Positions 1 to 8,894 of a stretch of 64,000 bases of DNA are shown piece by piece. How positions within the stretch are numbered: the stretch's first letter is position 1; the number at the start of each line of letters is the position of its first letter. Under the pieces are notes generated by a model. The model ran no database searches. It had not been told where the DNA came from and saw only the letters and a list, made by a program, of their open reading frames with translations. Made by a program: the position numbers and the translations under genes. This DNA comes from Caulobacteraceae bacterium (GTDB taxonomy: Bacteria; Pseudomonadota; Alphaproteobacteria; Caulobacterales; Caulobacteraceae): positions 1 through 64,000 of the forward strand of contig CANJME010000003.1 of assembly GCA_947475875.1 (NCBI GenBank). The letters are read 5' to 3'.

Positions 1-35
1 CTCGACGCTGTAACCGCCTGGCGAAGGGCGCATCG

Positions 36-665
36 ATGAGGACCGCTGCGATCCTGGGATTCGTCATGGCGATCTTTGGCGCCACGGCCAGTTCGGCCAC
101 CGAGCAGCCGGTCTATTCGGTCGTTGAAAAGACCGGCGCCGTTGAAATCCGCCAGTACGGACCGCGTCTGGCGGCCGAGGCGACGGTCAGCGGCCGGGAA
201 GAATCCGCCCGCAACGACGGCTTTCGCAAGGTTGCAGGCTTCATCTTTGGCGGCAACACAGCCAAGGCCTCCATCGCCATGACTGCTCCGGTGGTTCAGG
301 CCAGCGCCGGGCGATCAGAAAAAATCGCCATGACGGCGCCGGTGGTGCAAACGGCCGACCCGTCCGGCGCCTGGCGCATCCAGTTCATCATGCCGGCCAA
401 ATACACGCGCGCAACCCTGCCAGTTCCGACGGATCCGTCCGTGCGTATCGTCGATGTTCCCGCCGAAACCTACGCCGTCATCCGGTTTTCAGGATCGCGC
501 GACGGCAAGGCGGTTTCCCGGCGCACCGCCGAGCTGACCACTGCGCTTGCCGCCGCCGGCTGGCGCGCGACAGGCCAGCCCGTCGCCTGGTTCTACGACC
601 CGCCCTGGACCCTCCCGGCGTTTCGACGCAACGAGGTGGCGGTGACAGTGGAGCGAGCGCTATAG
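36..665 (+). CDS. SOUL family haem-binding protein, exported
   Basis: This 209-residue protein opens with a hydrophobic signal-like segment (residues 1-22, ending near ATASSA), so it is probably exported to the periplasm. The mature part follows the SOUL/HBP pattern: an early YSVVEKTGAVEIRQYGP stretch, a phenylalanine-rich region with FIFGGN, and the hallmark IAMTAPVV, which occurs twice (about residues 80 and 97). The C-terminus has the usual WFYDPPWTLPAFRRNEV ending. SOUL proteins bind haem or other tetrapyrroles; the bacterial role is poorly defined. The ATG may overlap the stop of an unseen upstream gene. Family assignment is firm; the ligand is inference. Confidence 0.9.
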   Translation: MRTAAILGFVMAIFGATASSATEQPVYSVVEKTGAVEIRQYGPRLAAEATVSGREESARNDGFRKVAGFIFGGNTAKASIAMTAPVVQASAGRSEKIAMTAPVVQTADPSGAWRIQFIMPAKYTRATLPVPTDPSVRIVDVPAETYAVIRFSGSRDGKAVSRRTAELTTALAAAGWRATGQPVAWFYDPPWTLPAFRRNEVAVTVERAL

Positions 666-824
666 ACTTGATGGCTCCGATGCGATTCCGTTTGTTTATG
701 TAATCTGAGACTTGCCGCCCAACCTGTTGTTCATGTTGCGCGGGCGACACAATTGCGTGCGCAAAGGCGGCTAATGGGCCGCGCCATTTCACCCTTTCAA
801 ACCGCCCTTCCTATAGGAAATTGA

Positions 825-2924
825 ATGTCATTTGCGTGGGCTCTCGCGGCGGCGGCGTTAGCTGCGCAGGATACATCCAACACTACGGTTGCCGCTGCGG
901 CAGACGCTGTTGAGACGGTTAGTTCAAGCGTTACGATCTACGAGTCAGCTTTTTTTGTGCAGTATCGCCCGCAGACGGCTCGGGACATGGTCAGCCGCAT
1001 TCCGGGTTTTAACCTGGAGAGCGGAGGCGGTGAGGGCCGAGGTGGTCCGCCAGGTTCGGGCGGGAGCAATCGCGGGTTTGGTGCGGGTGGAAACGTGCTC
1101 ATCGACGGCGCGCGGCCCTCTTCTAAGAGCGATTCTGTGCAAGACGTGCTGGGTCGAATACCGGCTTCATCGGTGCAGCGGATCGAGTTGATCAGGGGCA
1201 GCGCCCGCGGCATCGACATGCAGGGCAAGACCGTTGTTGTTAATGTGATCCGCCGCGGGGGCGATGGGGTCAAAGGGGCGGTGTCGGCGCAAACCGGAAT
1301 AAAGGACGGCGGCGGTTTCAGCCCCGGAGCCCGCCTTGAGCTCCAGAAGCGAACAGGAAAGCATCTGCTTGAGGGCGCCCTCAGCTATAATGGCGATCAG
1401 CAGGGCGGAGGGTCGAGTCACCGCGAAGGGATCTATCAGAATGGCGCCCTGCCCATCATCAGTGATCGGACCGTGGCGGGCCGTTTCAACCGTTACGAAC
1501 TGACGAGCGCGTATGAAGCGCCTTTCGTTGGCGGCAACCTGCGCGCCAATCTGAACGCCAGCCAGAACGCCGGCTCCTCGACCAACCGTGATGTGTATGT
1601 CTCGCCAACAGCGTCTGTGGTGCTGGGGGGGTCGAGCAACCACAGCGAGTCGAGAGAATATGGGCTGCAGTATACGCGCCCAGCGTGGCGCGAAATCGAG
1701 TTCGAAGGGGCGGCTCTCTATTCCCAGAACGACAGCAGCAGTGATCAAAATCTTGGCGGCAGCATTTTCAGCTCCACAAAGGCCACAACCGAGACGCTTG
1801 GGCGTGGGGTTTTGCGGTTTCCGACGCGTGCAGACTTCACCTTCGATATTTCCAGCGAAATGGGGAAGAACACGCTGGAGAGCCGCGCATCGCTGAATGG
1901 TCAGCCGATCGGCCAGAACAGCGATATCGGTGTGGAGGAATTACGCGCCGAGACATCTGCCAATCTCCGGTGGCAGGCGCGCCCGAAAATCAGACTTGAG
2001 TTTGGCGCTCGTTACGAGACGTCGACAATATCCACCACGGCGGCCGGCTCTGCCAGCAAGGACCTTGCCTATCTGAAGCCCCGCCTTCTTGTATCATGGA
2101 CGCCAAGTTCGTCCCAGCAGGTCAGCTTCAGGGCCGAAAAGGAGGTCAGTCAGCTTTCATTCAGTGACTATACGGCCTCGGCCCAACTGCAGAATGGCAC
2201 CACGGTCGGGGGAAACGCCGACATCGTCCCCGATCAATCGACGACCTATGAACTGAACTATCAATGGCGCGCAGGTCGCTCTTCTTACTCGGCGTCCTAC
2301 ACCTATCGTGACCGGCTGGACATTATCGACCGCAACCTGCTGTCCTACACCTGCCCAACGCCAAGTCTTCTCGACGACCCCGCAGCAACGACGACCTGCT
2401 ATACCGAGACCAACGACAATGTCGGCGACGGCAGGCTCCAGTCATTGGGAGTCTCCGGTTCGGTCCCACTCAATCGCTTCGGAATTCCGGGCGGCCAACT
2501 CAATGCGCGGGTTTTGTGGACGGCGACACAGATGATTGACCCCACAACCCAACGGTCGCGGGCCATTTCCAATTCAGCGCCCATGATGTGGATGGCGCAG
2601 TTCACCCAGGATTTGCCGGCGAAGAACATCAAATGGGGGTTTTCAGGCGGTTTCCAGGCGAATTCCTACCAGTTCCGTCCCAGGGAAGTGAATATCCGGG
2701 TCAGCGAGCCCAGCCTGAATAGCTTCGTCGAATACAAGATGGCTCGTGTTGGCGTGCTGCGACTTGAGGCCCAGAACATCACCGATCGCAAATCCACGCC
2801 CATCCGCGCAGTTTACGGCTCATCGGGCCCCGATACGCGAGCGACCTCGGCGCTGGATCTTGTGGAAACAACTGTCAATCACGATGGCCGAAGCCTGCGC
2901 GTCAGCTTGCGCCGGGATTTCTAG
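825..2924 (+). CDS. TonB-dependent outer-membrane receptor
   Basis: This 699-residue protein has a short uncharged signal-like N-terminus (MSFAWALAAAALAAQ), a plug domain at about residues 45-145 (motifs RDMVSRIPGF, NVLIDGARP, SSVQRIELIRG), and a long beta-barrel rich in alternating aromatic and polar residues that ends in a terminal Phe (VSLRRDF), as outer-membrane barrels do. A Gly-rich insert (about 66-90) interrupts the plug before the NVLIDG strand. Such receptors import siderophores, vitamins or glycans using TonB energy; nothing here shows the substrate. An AGGAAA element lies just before the ATG. Its base composition is visibly less GC-rich than that of the neighbouring genes. No sigma/anti-sigma pair or transport partner is adjacent. 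Confidence 0.88.
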   Translation: MSFAWALAAAALAAQDTSNTTVAAAADAVETVSSSVTIYESAFFVQYRPQTARDMVSRIPGFNLESGGGEGRGGPPGSGGSNRGFGAGGNVLIDGARPSSKSDSVQDVLGRIPASSVQRIELIRGSARGIDMQGKTVVVNVIRRGGDGVKGAVSAQTGIKDGGGFSPGARLELQKRTGKHLLEGALSYNGDQQGGGSSHREGIYQNGALPIISDRTVAGRFNRYELTSAYEAPFVGGNLRANLNASQNAGSSTNRDVYVSPTASVVLGGSSNHSESREYGLQYTRPAWREIEFEGAALYSQNDSSSDQNLGGSIFSSTKATTETLGRGVLRFPTRADFTFDISSEMGKNTLESRASLNGQPIGQNSDIGVEELRAETSANLRWQARPKIRLEFGARYETSTISTTAAGSASKDLAYLKPRLLVSWTPSSSQQVSFRAEKEVSQLSFSDYTASAQLQNGTTVGGNADIVPDQSTTYELNYQWRAGRSSYSASYTYRDRLDIIDRNLLSYTCPTPSLLDDPAATTTCYTETNDNVGDGRLQSLGVSGSVPLNRFGIPGGQLNARVLWTATQMIDPTTQRSRAISNSAPMMWMAQFTQDLPAKNIKWGFSGGFQANSYQFRPREVNIRVSEPSLNSFVEYKMARVGVLRLEAQNITDRKSTPIRAVYGSSGPDTRATSALDLVETTVNHDGRSLRVSLRRDF

Positions 2925-3128
2925 TTTGCGTTCGATTTCGAACAGGAGGTCCTGGCTCGCGCATTCCTGTCGGATGAACCGGCCGATGGTGGTCTCCCGG
3001 ACGAAGGCAAAGCCCCGTCAAGGTTTCCCACCTGAGCCCCACGGGGCCTATGGCGAAGGCTGACGGTTTCAGGTCAAGGTGTCGAGTGCGGCCATCGGAG
3101 CCGGTATTCGAGACCATCGGGGGAAGCC

Positions 3129-3704
3129 ATGCTTGTTCTCATTCTGGGGATCGTCGTTTTTCTGGGCGTCCACACTCTGGCGACCTTGCCGGCGGCAAAG
3201 GCTGGCCTGGTCGTGCGACTGGGCGCCCGCCCGTTCAAGGGACTGTTCTCCCTGATCTCGCTGACGGGTCTGGCCCTGATCGTCTGGGGCTTCGCGCTCT
3301 ACCGGGGTGATGGCCTGATCGTCCTTTGGACCCCGCCGGAATGGACACGCCACATAACGATTGTGTTGATGTGGTTCGCCTTTGTCGCCCTTGCCTGCAT
3401 GAACCCCGCGCCAGGTCGAATCCGTGGGTGGCTGCGCCATCCGATGCTTGTTGGCGTGAAGATCTGGGCCCTTGCGCATTTGCTGGCCAACGGCGACGCC
3501 GGCGGAATGCTGCTGTTCGGCTCATTCCTGGCCTGGGCGATCTATGACCGCATATCGGTCAAGCGGCGCGGCGACGCCGGCGCGGAACGGTTCAACTCAT
3601 TCACCCGCGCCGATGCGATAACACTGGTCGTCGGAACCCTTGCGTTCGCCGCCATGATCTATCTGCACCCCCTGCTGATCGGCGTTCAAGTTATCGGCGG
3701 CTAG
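3129..3704 (+). CDS. NnrU family integral membrane protein
   Basis: This 191-residue protein consists almost entirely of hydrophobic helices (about five or six spans). It begins MLVLILGIVVFLGVHTL and contains the NnrU signature region FKGLFSLISLTGLALIVWGF followed by RHPMLVGVKIWALAHLLANG. NnrU proteins were named from denitrification loci, but most family members sit outside such loci and have no proven activity; a relation to isoprenylcysteine-methyltransferase-like folds is often noted. No nitrite or nitric oxide reductase gene is nearby, so the function is left open. A GGGGGAAGCC ribosome-binding stretch precedes the ATG. Confidence 0.88.
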   Translation: MLVLILGIVVFLGVHTLATLPAAKAGLVVRLGARPFKGLFSLISLTGLALIVWGFALYRGDGLIVLWTPPEWTRHITIVLMWFAFVALACMNPAPGRIRGWLRHPMLVGVKIWALAHLLANGDAGGMLLFGSFLAWAIYDRISVKRRGDAGAERFNSFTRADAITLVVGTLAFAAMIYLHPLLIGVQVIGG

Positions 3705-3756
3705 GCGCTTTCGCAGGTCCGCAACAACTCATAAGCGGTTGGGCCGGCGCTCCCGC

Positions 3757-3805
3757 GAATGTCAGGAATCGGGCGTGGGCTGAACGACCGCTACTGGCGC
3801 GCCGC
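3757..3805 (+). repeat. 49-bp dispersed repeat, copy 1
   Basis: This segment aligns without gaps to 4955-5003 in the same orientation, with 39 of 49 positions identical. The two copies bracket the Rieske oxygenase gene. The rest of this 228-base gap (3705-3932) holds no gene I can support. Confidence 0.7.
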
Positions 3806-3932
3806 TGACACCTCAGCGCCGCCGCCCGGATCCCGGGAATGCACGGAAGGCTCATCCAAATCGTTGAAGCGATCCAGACTCAGGGCCCCTGCGTATCTGT
3901 GATAGGGCGTACGGGCGAGTATCGGGGGGTTC

Positions 3933-4883
3933 ATGTTCAAGGGCTTTGCGAACGTCTGGACGCCCCTCGTCCTGGCCAGCAAACTGGGTCGCGCGCCAAT
4001 GCGGGTCATCCTTGCCGGTGAGCCGGTGGTGTTGTTTCGCGGCAGGGACGGCGCGATCGGCGCCCTGATCGACCGGTGCCCGCACCGGGGGATCGCCCTT
4101 TCCCTGGGCCGGGTTTGCGAGGACGGGCATCTGGAATGCGCGTTCCATGGCTGGCGATTCGACACCTTGGGCGCAAACATGTTCGTACCGCTGAACCCGG
4201 ACGCCCGGCGCGATCGCCTGGGCGCCACGGCCTTGCCTGCCCGTCAGGTGGGCGACATGATCTGGGTCCACACCAGTCCCGGCGCCGAGGCTCCCCACGA
4301 GCCCATCGCCCCGGACGGTTTGACCGCACCCGGACTCATGCGCACCTATATTGAGCGCGAATGGGCGTGCCATTGGACGCGAGCCATGGAGAACATGCTC
4401 GACAGTCCACATTTGCCTTTTGTGCACCGCCGGACCATCGGCCGTCCGCTGATCCGGCGCATGACCCCGACCTCGCGGATGGAGGTGACCTGGATGGACA
4501 CGCCGAACGGCGGTCGGGCTCAAGCCGGTCTGGATGGCGATGGCAGCTCAGCCTTCCTGGAATTCTTTCGACCGAACATGATGGCCCTGAACATTCCGAT
4601 TCCCGGCAGGCACCTAAGGATTCACGCCCTGGTGATCCCGGCGGGCGCGGGCCGAACGCGCCTTATCGTTGCCGGGTCGCGCGATTTCGCCCGTCTTCCC
4701 CTGCTAAATCTCTGGTTTTCCTGGCTAAATGGCAAGATCGCCGATGAAGACAAGGCCGTCGTAGAGTCTTCCGGCCCCCAGGAAACCCCGCCTGCTGTTG
4801 CGGAACACTCCGTCGCCACCGACCGGGCGACCCTGCAATTTCGAAAATACTATTACGATACGCTCAGGGACTCGCACGCCTGA
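3933..4883 (+). CDS. Rieske [2Fe-2S] aromatic-ring-hydroxylating-type oxygenase
   Basis: This 316-residue protein is a Rieske non-haem iron oxygenase alpha subunit of the short type. The Rieske cluster ligands are clear: C49-x-H51 (CPHRG) and C69-x2-H72 (CAFHGW). The C-terminal domain carries the mononuclear iron motif ENMLDSPHLPFVH with His160 and His165. Its length fits single-component-like oxygenases of the VanA/phthalate-dioxygenase group better than the approximately 450-residue dioxygenase alpha subunits. No ferredoxin or reductase gene is adjacent, so electrons must come from elsewhere. A GGGGGG stretch just before the ATG serves as ribosome-binding site. The substrate is unknown; the downstream acyl-CoA genes hint at aromatic, steroid or lipid oxidation, which is inference. 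Confidence 0.9.
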   Translation: MFKGFANVWTPLVLASKLGRAPMRVILAGEPVVLFRGRDGAIGALIDRCPHRGIALSLGRVCEDGHLECAFHGWRFDTLGANMFVPLNPDARRDRLGATALPARQVGDMIWVHTSPGAEAPHEPIAPDGLTAPGLMRTYIEREWACHWTRAMENMLDSPHLPFVHRRTIGRPLIRRMTPTSRMEVTWMDTPNGGRAQAGLDGDGSSAFLEFFRPNMMALNIPIPGRHLRIHALVIPAGAGRTRLIVAGSRDFARLPLLNLWFSWLNGKIADEDKAVVESSGPQETPPAVAEHSVATDRATLQFRKYYYDTLRDSHA

Positions 4884-4954
4884 TATGACCTCTGGGGTCC
4901 GCGGAGCATTTTTGCGTTTTCCAAGCTTCCACCTGGCCCACACCCGTTTCGCAG

Positions 4955-5003
4955 GAATGTCCGGAATCCGGCGAGAGCTGAATGAGCGCTTCTGGCGCAT
5001 TGC
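4955..5003 (+). repeat. 49-bp dispersed repeat, copy 2
   Basis: Second copy of the element at 3757-3805, in the same orientation and 80 percent identical. It lies in the 196-base gap between the convergent Rieske and acyl-CoA synthetase genes. No gene is visible in the gap. Confidence 0.7.
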
Positions 5004-5079
5004 GGCAGCGGCGTGACTCCGAAACGAACGGCCGCTCTCCGCCCCATCGCCGAGGTTCAACCTGAGACGCTACCGGCCG

Positions 5080-6624
5080 TCAGATACTCCGCCCGGTTCC
5101 TTCCCAGAACGGATCGCGCAGTTTGCGTTTGAAGATCTTGCCGGAATCCTCGCGCGGCAGGTCGGCGGCGAAATGGACGGTTTTGGGCACCTTGTAGCCG
5201 GCGATGCGCTCGCGCAGATAGGCGCGCACGTCGCGTTCGGTGAGGTCGCCGCCGGGGCCCGGCTGGACGAAGGCGCAGACCGCTTCGCCGAATTCCTCGT
5301 CCGGGATGCCGAAGACGGCGCAGTCGGCGACGCCGGGCATCTTGTGCAGCTCAGCCTCGATCTCGGCGGGATAGATGTTGGCGCCGCCGGAGATGATCAT
5401 GTCCTTGGCCCGGTCGCACAGATAGAGGAACCCGTCGGCGTCGAGGTAGCCCACGTCGCCCGGGGCGATCAGTCCGGCCTTTTCCGCCGCCCGGCGTTTG
5501 GCGTCATCGCCCTGGTAAGTGAAGTCCGGGATGGTGCGGTTGCGGGCGACGACCTCGCCGATTTCGCCGGTGGGGAGGGCGTTTCCTTCCTTGTCGATGA
5601 TCAGGATTTCGGCGTTGCCGATGGGCTTTCCGACTGTGCCGGGGTGGGCGAGCCATTCGTCCGCGTCGCAGAACACCACCATGCTGGTCTCGGTCGAGCC
5701 GTAGTACTCGTTGATCACCGGTCCCCACCATTCGATCATCGCCCGCTTGATCGGCGGCGAGACGGGGGCGGCGGCATGGACCACGAACTTGAGGGATGAG
5801 AGGTCGTATTTGGCCTTCACCTCGTCGGGCAGGCGCAGCAGCCGGTTGAACATGATCGGCACCATGTGCAGGTGCGTGACCTTGTGCCTGTCGATAAGCG
5901 CCAGCAGCTCCTCGGGATCGAAGCGCGGTTCGATAACGACGGTCGCGCCTGCCCGGGCGCAGAGCATGCCGTAGGCGTTGGGCGCCGAGTGGTACATCGG
6001 TCCAGTGAGCACGGTGATGATGCCGGCCGGATTGTCGAGATGGGGGGCGAGACCGAAACCCTGCAGCAGCAGATTGCGGCCGGCGACCGCTTCCTCTGGT
6101 GTCGGCGGGTGGCGCCGGACCCCCTTGGGAAAGCCGGTGGTGCCTGAGGTGTAGATGATGCTGCCGGGGGGTTCGGCGGGCGTGGTCGCAAGGCGGGATT
6201 TGCTTTCCAGCCATTTGCCCCAGTCGATGCAGTCCTCCGGAACCCGCGCATCCTCGGCGGCGACGCCGTAGGCCTCGGCGAGTTCAGGCGGGGTTTCGGC
6301 GACCAGGACGGTGACGCCCACGGGGATCGCCGCCTTGATGGACCGGTAGAGGTCCGCATGGATGACGATCACCCTGGCGCCGCAGTCGGTGAACACATAG
6401 GCCGCTTCTGGGACCGTGCCGTGCCAGTTGACCGGGGTCGGATAGGCGCCGACCAGGCCCGCCGCCAGGCTCGCTTCGATGAAGGCGAAGTCATTGCGCA
6501 GGAAAAGGGCGACGACGTCCTCAGCCTTGACCCCGAGTTCAACCAGGCCCTGCGCGGCCCGCTCGGCGCGCTCCTGCATGACGGCGCCGTCCATGGTGCG
6601 TTCGCCGAGGATATATCTGGACAT
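5080..6624 (-). CDS. AMP-dependent acyl-CoA synthetase
   Basis: This 514-residue protein belongs to the ANL superfamily. It has the P-loop SIIYTSGTTGFPKG (about residue 165), the A5-type YYGSTET motif, the hinge region YLDADGFLYLCDRAKDMIISGG and the C-terminal catalytic lysine context EDSGKIFKRKLRDPF. It should activate a carboxylic acid to the acyl-adenylate and then to the CoA thioester. A GGGAGAAG ribosome-binding site precedes the ATG. It lies on the same strand as the acyl-CoA dehydrogenase at 6847-8010, separated by a palindromic repeat. The substrate class (fatty, bile-acid-like or aromatic) cannot be read from the sequence. Confidence 0.9.
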   Translation of the reverse strand: MSRYILGERTMDGAVMQERAERAAQGLVELGVKAEDVVALFLRNDFAFIEASLAAGLVGAYPTPVNWHGTVPEAAYVFTDCGARVIVIHADLYRSIKAAIPVGVTVLVAETPPELAEAYGVAAEDARVPEDCIDWGKWLESKSRLATTPAEPPGSIIYTSGTTGFPKGVRRHPPTPEEAVAGRNLLLQGFGLAPHLDNPAGIITVLTGPMYHSAPNAYGMLCARAGATVVIEPRFDPEELLALIDRHKVTHLHMVPIMFNRLLRLPDEVKAKYDLSSLKFVVHAAAPVSPPIKRAMIEWWGPVINEYYGSTETSMVVFCDADEWLAHPGTVGKPIGNAEILIIDKEGNALPTGEIGEVVARNRTIPDFTYQGDDAKRRAAEKAGLIAPGDVGYLDADGFLYLCDRAKDMIISGGANIYPAEIEAELHKMPGVADCAVFGIPDEEFGEAVCAFVQPGPGGDLTERDVRAYLRERIAGYKVPKTVHFAADLPREDSGKIFKRKLRDPFWEGTGRSI

Positions 6625-6695
6625 TCAGTACTTCTCCCGGAAGGACCGCGGGTCGGCTTCGCGGTCATAGCGTCGATGGTTGTCGATCCCCCAAT

Positions 6696-6824
6696 CCCGC
6701 TCATCCCGGCGAATGCCGTGACCCAGATTGAAGGACTCGGTGTCAGTCGTTGGTCCCAAATTCTGGTTCAACACACCCAGCCGGTGTTTGGATCTGGGTC
6801 CCGTCATTCGCCGGGATGAGCGGG
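6696..6824. repeat. long inverted repeat (REP-like hairpin)
   Basis: The arms 6696-6727 and 6793-6824 are 32-base inverted repeats with 30 of 32 positions complementary, around a 65-base centre. The outer arm CGCTCATCCCGGC recurs at 55216 and, as CGCTCACCCCGGC, at 13370. It fills most of the 222-base gap between the synthetase and dehydrogenase genes; no gene is present. Confidence 0.85.
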
Positions 6825-6846
6825 TCAAGGAGAGAAGCTCCATTCC

Positions 6847-8010
6847 CTAGAGCGTCCTCGCGATGAGCAGCCGCATGATCTCGTTGGAGCCGCCGTAGAT
6901 GCGGGAAATGCGGGCGTCGCGGTACATGCGGCTGATGGGGGTTTCGTCCATGTAGCCCATGCCGCCGTGGAACTGCAGGCACTGGTCGACCACGCGCCCC
7001 TGCAGGTCGGTGGTCAGCATTTTCGCCATGGCCGCCGTGGTGACGTCAAGACGGCCGGCCAGCAACTCGGCCACGCAATAGTCGACAAAGACCTTGGCCA
7101 TGGTCGCCTCGGCTTTCAGACCGGCGAGGACGAACTGGGTGTTCTGGAATTCGAGGATCGCCTTGCCGAAGGCCTTGCGGTTCTTGACGTAGTCGAGGGT
7201 GACCTCGAGGGCCAGGTCAATGGCGGTGACGGCCTGGGCGGCGATGGTCAGGCGCTCACGGGGCAGTTCGGACATCAACTGGATGAAGCCGCGGCCTTCG
7301 GTCTCGCCGAGCAGATTGTCGGCGGGGACGAACACGTCGTCGAAGAAAAGCTCGGAGGTATCGGCCGCGTCCTGGCCGAGTTTCTTGAGCTTGCGGCCCC
7401 GGCGGAAACCCTCGGCCTTGTCGGTTTCGACGACGAGAAGGGATACGCCCTTGCCGCCCAGCGAAGGGTCGGTCTTGGCCGCGACGATGATGAAGTTGGC
7501 CAGCTGGCCGGACGAGATGAAGGTCTTGGCGCCGTTGATCCGGTAGCCGTTGCCGCTTTTCAGAGCCGTGGTGCGGATGTTCTGCAGATCAGAGCCGGTG
7601 TCGGGCTCGCTCATGGCGATGGCGGAGACGAGTTCGCCGCTGGAAAGGCCCGGCAGCCATCGGTGTTTCTGCTCTTCCGTGCCGTGAGAGACGACGTAGG
7701 GGACGACAATGCCGTTGTGCAGCGAGGCGGCGAAGCCGGCGACACCGTGGCGGGCCACTTCCTCGAAGACGATCAGATCATGGCGATAGTCGCCGCCGCC
7801 ACCACCGAATTCGGCCGGCACCGAGACGCCGAGAATTCCGGCCTGCCCGGCCTCGGTCCAGAAGGCGCGCTCGACCATCCCGGCCTCGCGCCAGCCTTCG
7901 ATCCGTTTTTCCGTGGCGGCCTTACTGAGGAATTTGGCGACGCCCTCGCGGAAGATACGCAGGTCGGGATCGTCCATGTACGCGGGCTCGGCCACGTTCA
8001 GTACGGTCAT
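6847..8010 (-). CDS. acyl-CoA dehydrogenase
   Basis: This 387-residue protein is a typical FAD-dependent acyl-CoA dehydrogenase catalysing alpha,beta-desaturation of an acyl-CoA. Visible family motifs are AIAMSEPDTGSDL (FAD-binding signature 1), the central INGAKTFISSG strand, and the C-terminal QFHGGMGYMDETPISRMYRD followed by RISRIYGGSNEIMR. The Glu in YMDE is well placed to be the catalytic base of the short/medium-chain type. A GAGGA ribosome-binding site precedes the ATG. It heads the leftward pair with the synthetase and is divergent from the enoyl-CoA hydratase at 8103, which together suggests a beta-oxidation module. Chain length specificity is unknown. Confidence 0.92.
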   Translation of the reverse strand: MTVLNVAEPAYMDDPDLRIFREGVAKFLSKAATEKRIEGWREAGMVERAFWTEAGQAGILGVSVPAEFGGGGGDYRHDLIVFEEVARHGVAGFAASLHNGIVVPYVVSHGTEEQKHRWLPGLSSGELVSAIAMSEPDTGSDLQNIRTTALKSGNGYRINGAKTFISSGQLANFIIVAAKTDPSLGGKGVSLLVVETDKAEGFRRGRKLKKLGQDAADTSELFFDDVFVPADNLLGETEGRGFIQLMSELPRERLTIAAQAVTAIDLALEVTLDYVKNRKAFGKAILEFQNTQFVLAGLKAEATMAKVFVDYCVAELLAGRLDVTTAAMAKMLTTDLQGRVVDQCLQFHGGMGYMDETPISRMYRDARISRIYGGSNEIMRLLIARTL

Positions 8011-8102
8011 TCAAGTCCTCCCACACACGCCTTCTGGCGTCTTGTGCCAAAACCCTTAGCGTGAGAACCGCAAGCCTTCCAAGCCCCTAGCGAATTGAAA
8101 AA

Positions 8103-8891
8103 ATGCAAGAGCGCCAGATCGAACTGACCTTCGACAGCCGCGATGCCGGCATGGTCGCCCGCCTGACCATCGCCAACGAATATCGCCTGAACTCGATGAA
8201 CAGCGCCCTGATGGGCGAATTCCTGGAGGCGGTGGCTGAGGCGGCGGCCAACCCGGGGCTTCGCGCCCTGGTGGTCACCGGGGCCGGGCACAAGGCCTTC
8301 ATCGGTGGGGCGGACATCAAGGAGATGGGGGCGATCAGCTCGCCCGATGAGGCGCGGGCGTTCATCACCCGGGTGCACAAATGCTGCGCAGCATTACGCG
8401 ACCTGCCGGTTCCGGTGATTGCACGGATCAACGGCTTTTGCTTCGGCGCAGGACTGGAGCTGGCGGCGGCGTGCGACATGCGCGTTGCTGTGCGAGGCGC
8501 GTTGCTCGGCATGCCGGAGGTGCGGCTGGGCATTCCCTCGGTGATCGATGCGGCCTTGTTGCCGGCGCTGATCGGCTGGGGGCGGACGCGGCGGTTGTTG
8601 TTGCTGGCCGAAAACCTGACCGCCGATGAGGCGCTGGACTGGGGCCTGGTCGAGAAAGTGGCCGGGCCGGCCGATCTCGACGCCTCCGTGGACGCGTGGC
8701 TGGACCTGATCCTGGCTTCGCCACCGGGCGCGATCGCCTTGCAAAAGGCGCTGATCCGCAAATGGGAGGACCTGCCGCTCAGCCAGGCCATCGAAGCCGG
8801 GATCGACAGTTTCGCGGCGGCCTATGAGACGGATGAACCGGCGAAGGCCATGGGCGAGTTTCTGGAGCGGCAGCGGACGCGTAAGAAATAG
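8103..8891 (+). CDS. enoyl-CoA hydratase/isomerase family protein
   Basis: This 262-residue crotonase-fold protein has the first oxyanion-hole segment KAFIGGADIKEM and the second, RINGFCFGAGLELAAACDMRV. The later segment MPEVRLGIPSVIDAALLP carries the Glu that usually acts in hydratases. The protein would hydrate the enoyl-CoA made by the divergently encoded dehydrogenase 92 bases upstream. Length and motifs are standard. The ribosome-binding site is weak (only A-rich sequence before the ATG). Crotonase family members can also be isomerases, dehalogenases or hydrolases, so the exact reaction is inferred from context. Confidence 0.9.
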   Translation: MQERQIELTFDSRDAGMVARLTIANEYRLNSMNSALMGEFLEAVAEAAANPGLRALVVTGAGHKAFIGGADIKEMGAISSPDEARAFITRVHKCCAALRDLPVPVIARINGFCFGAGLELAAACDMRVAVRGALLGMPEVRLGIPSVIDAALLPALIGWGRTRRLLLLAENLTADEALDWGLVEKVAGPADLDASVDAWLDLILASPPGAIALQKALIRKWEDLPLSQAIEAGIDSFAAAYETDEPAKAMGEFLERQRTRKK

Positions 8892-8894
8892 GGC

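Noticed and set aside
1..39. Possible C-terminus of an upstream gene ending in TGA at 37-39 with an ATGA overlap
   Set aside because: Only 12 codons are visible and another frame stops at 11-13; not enough to support a gene.
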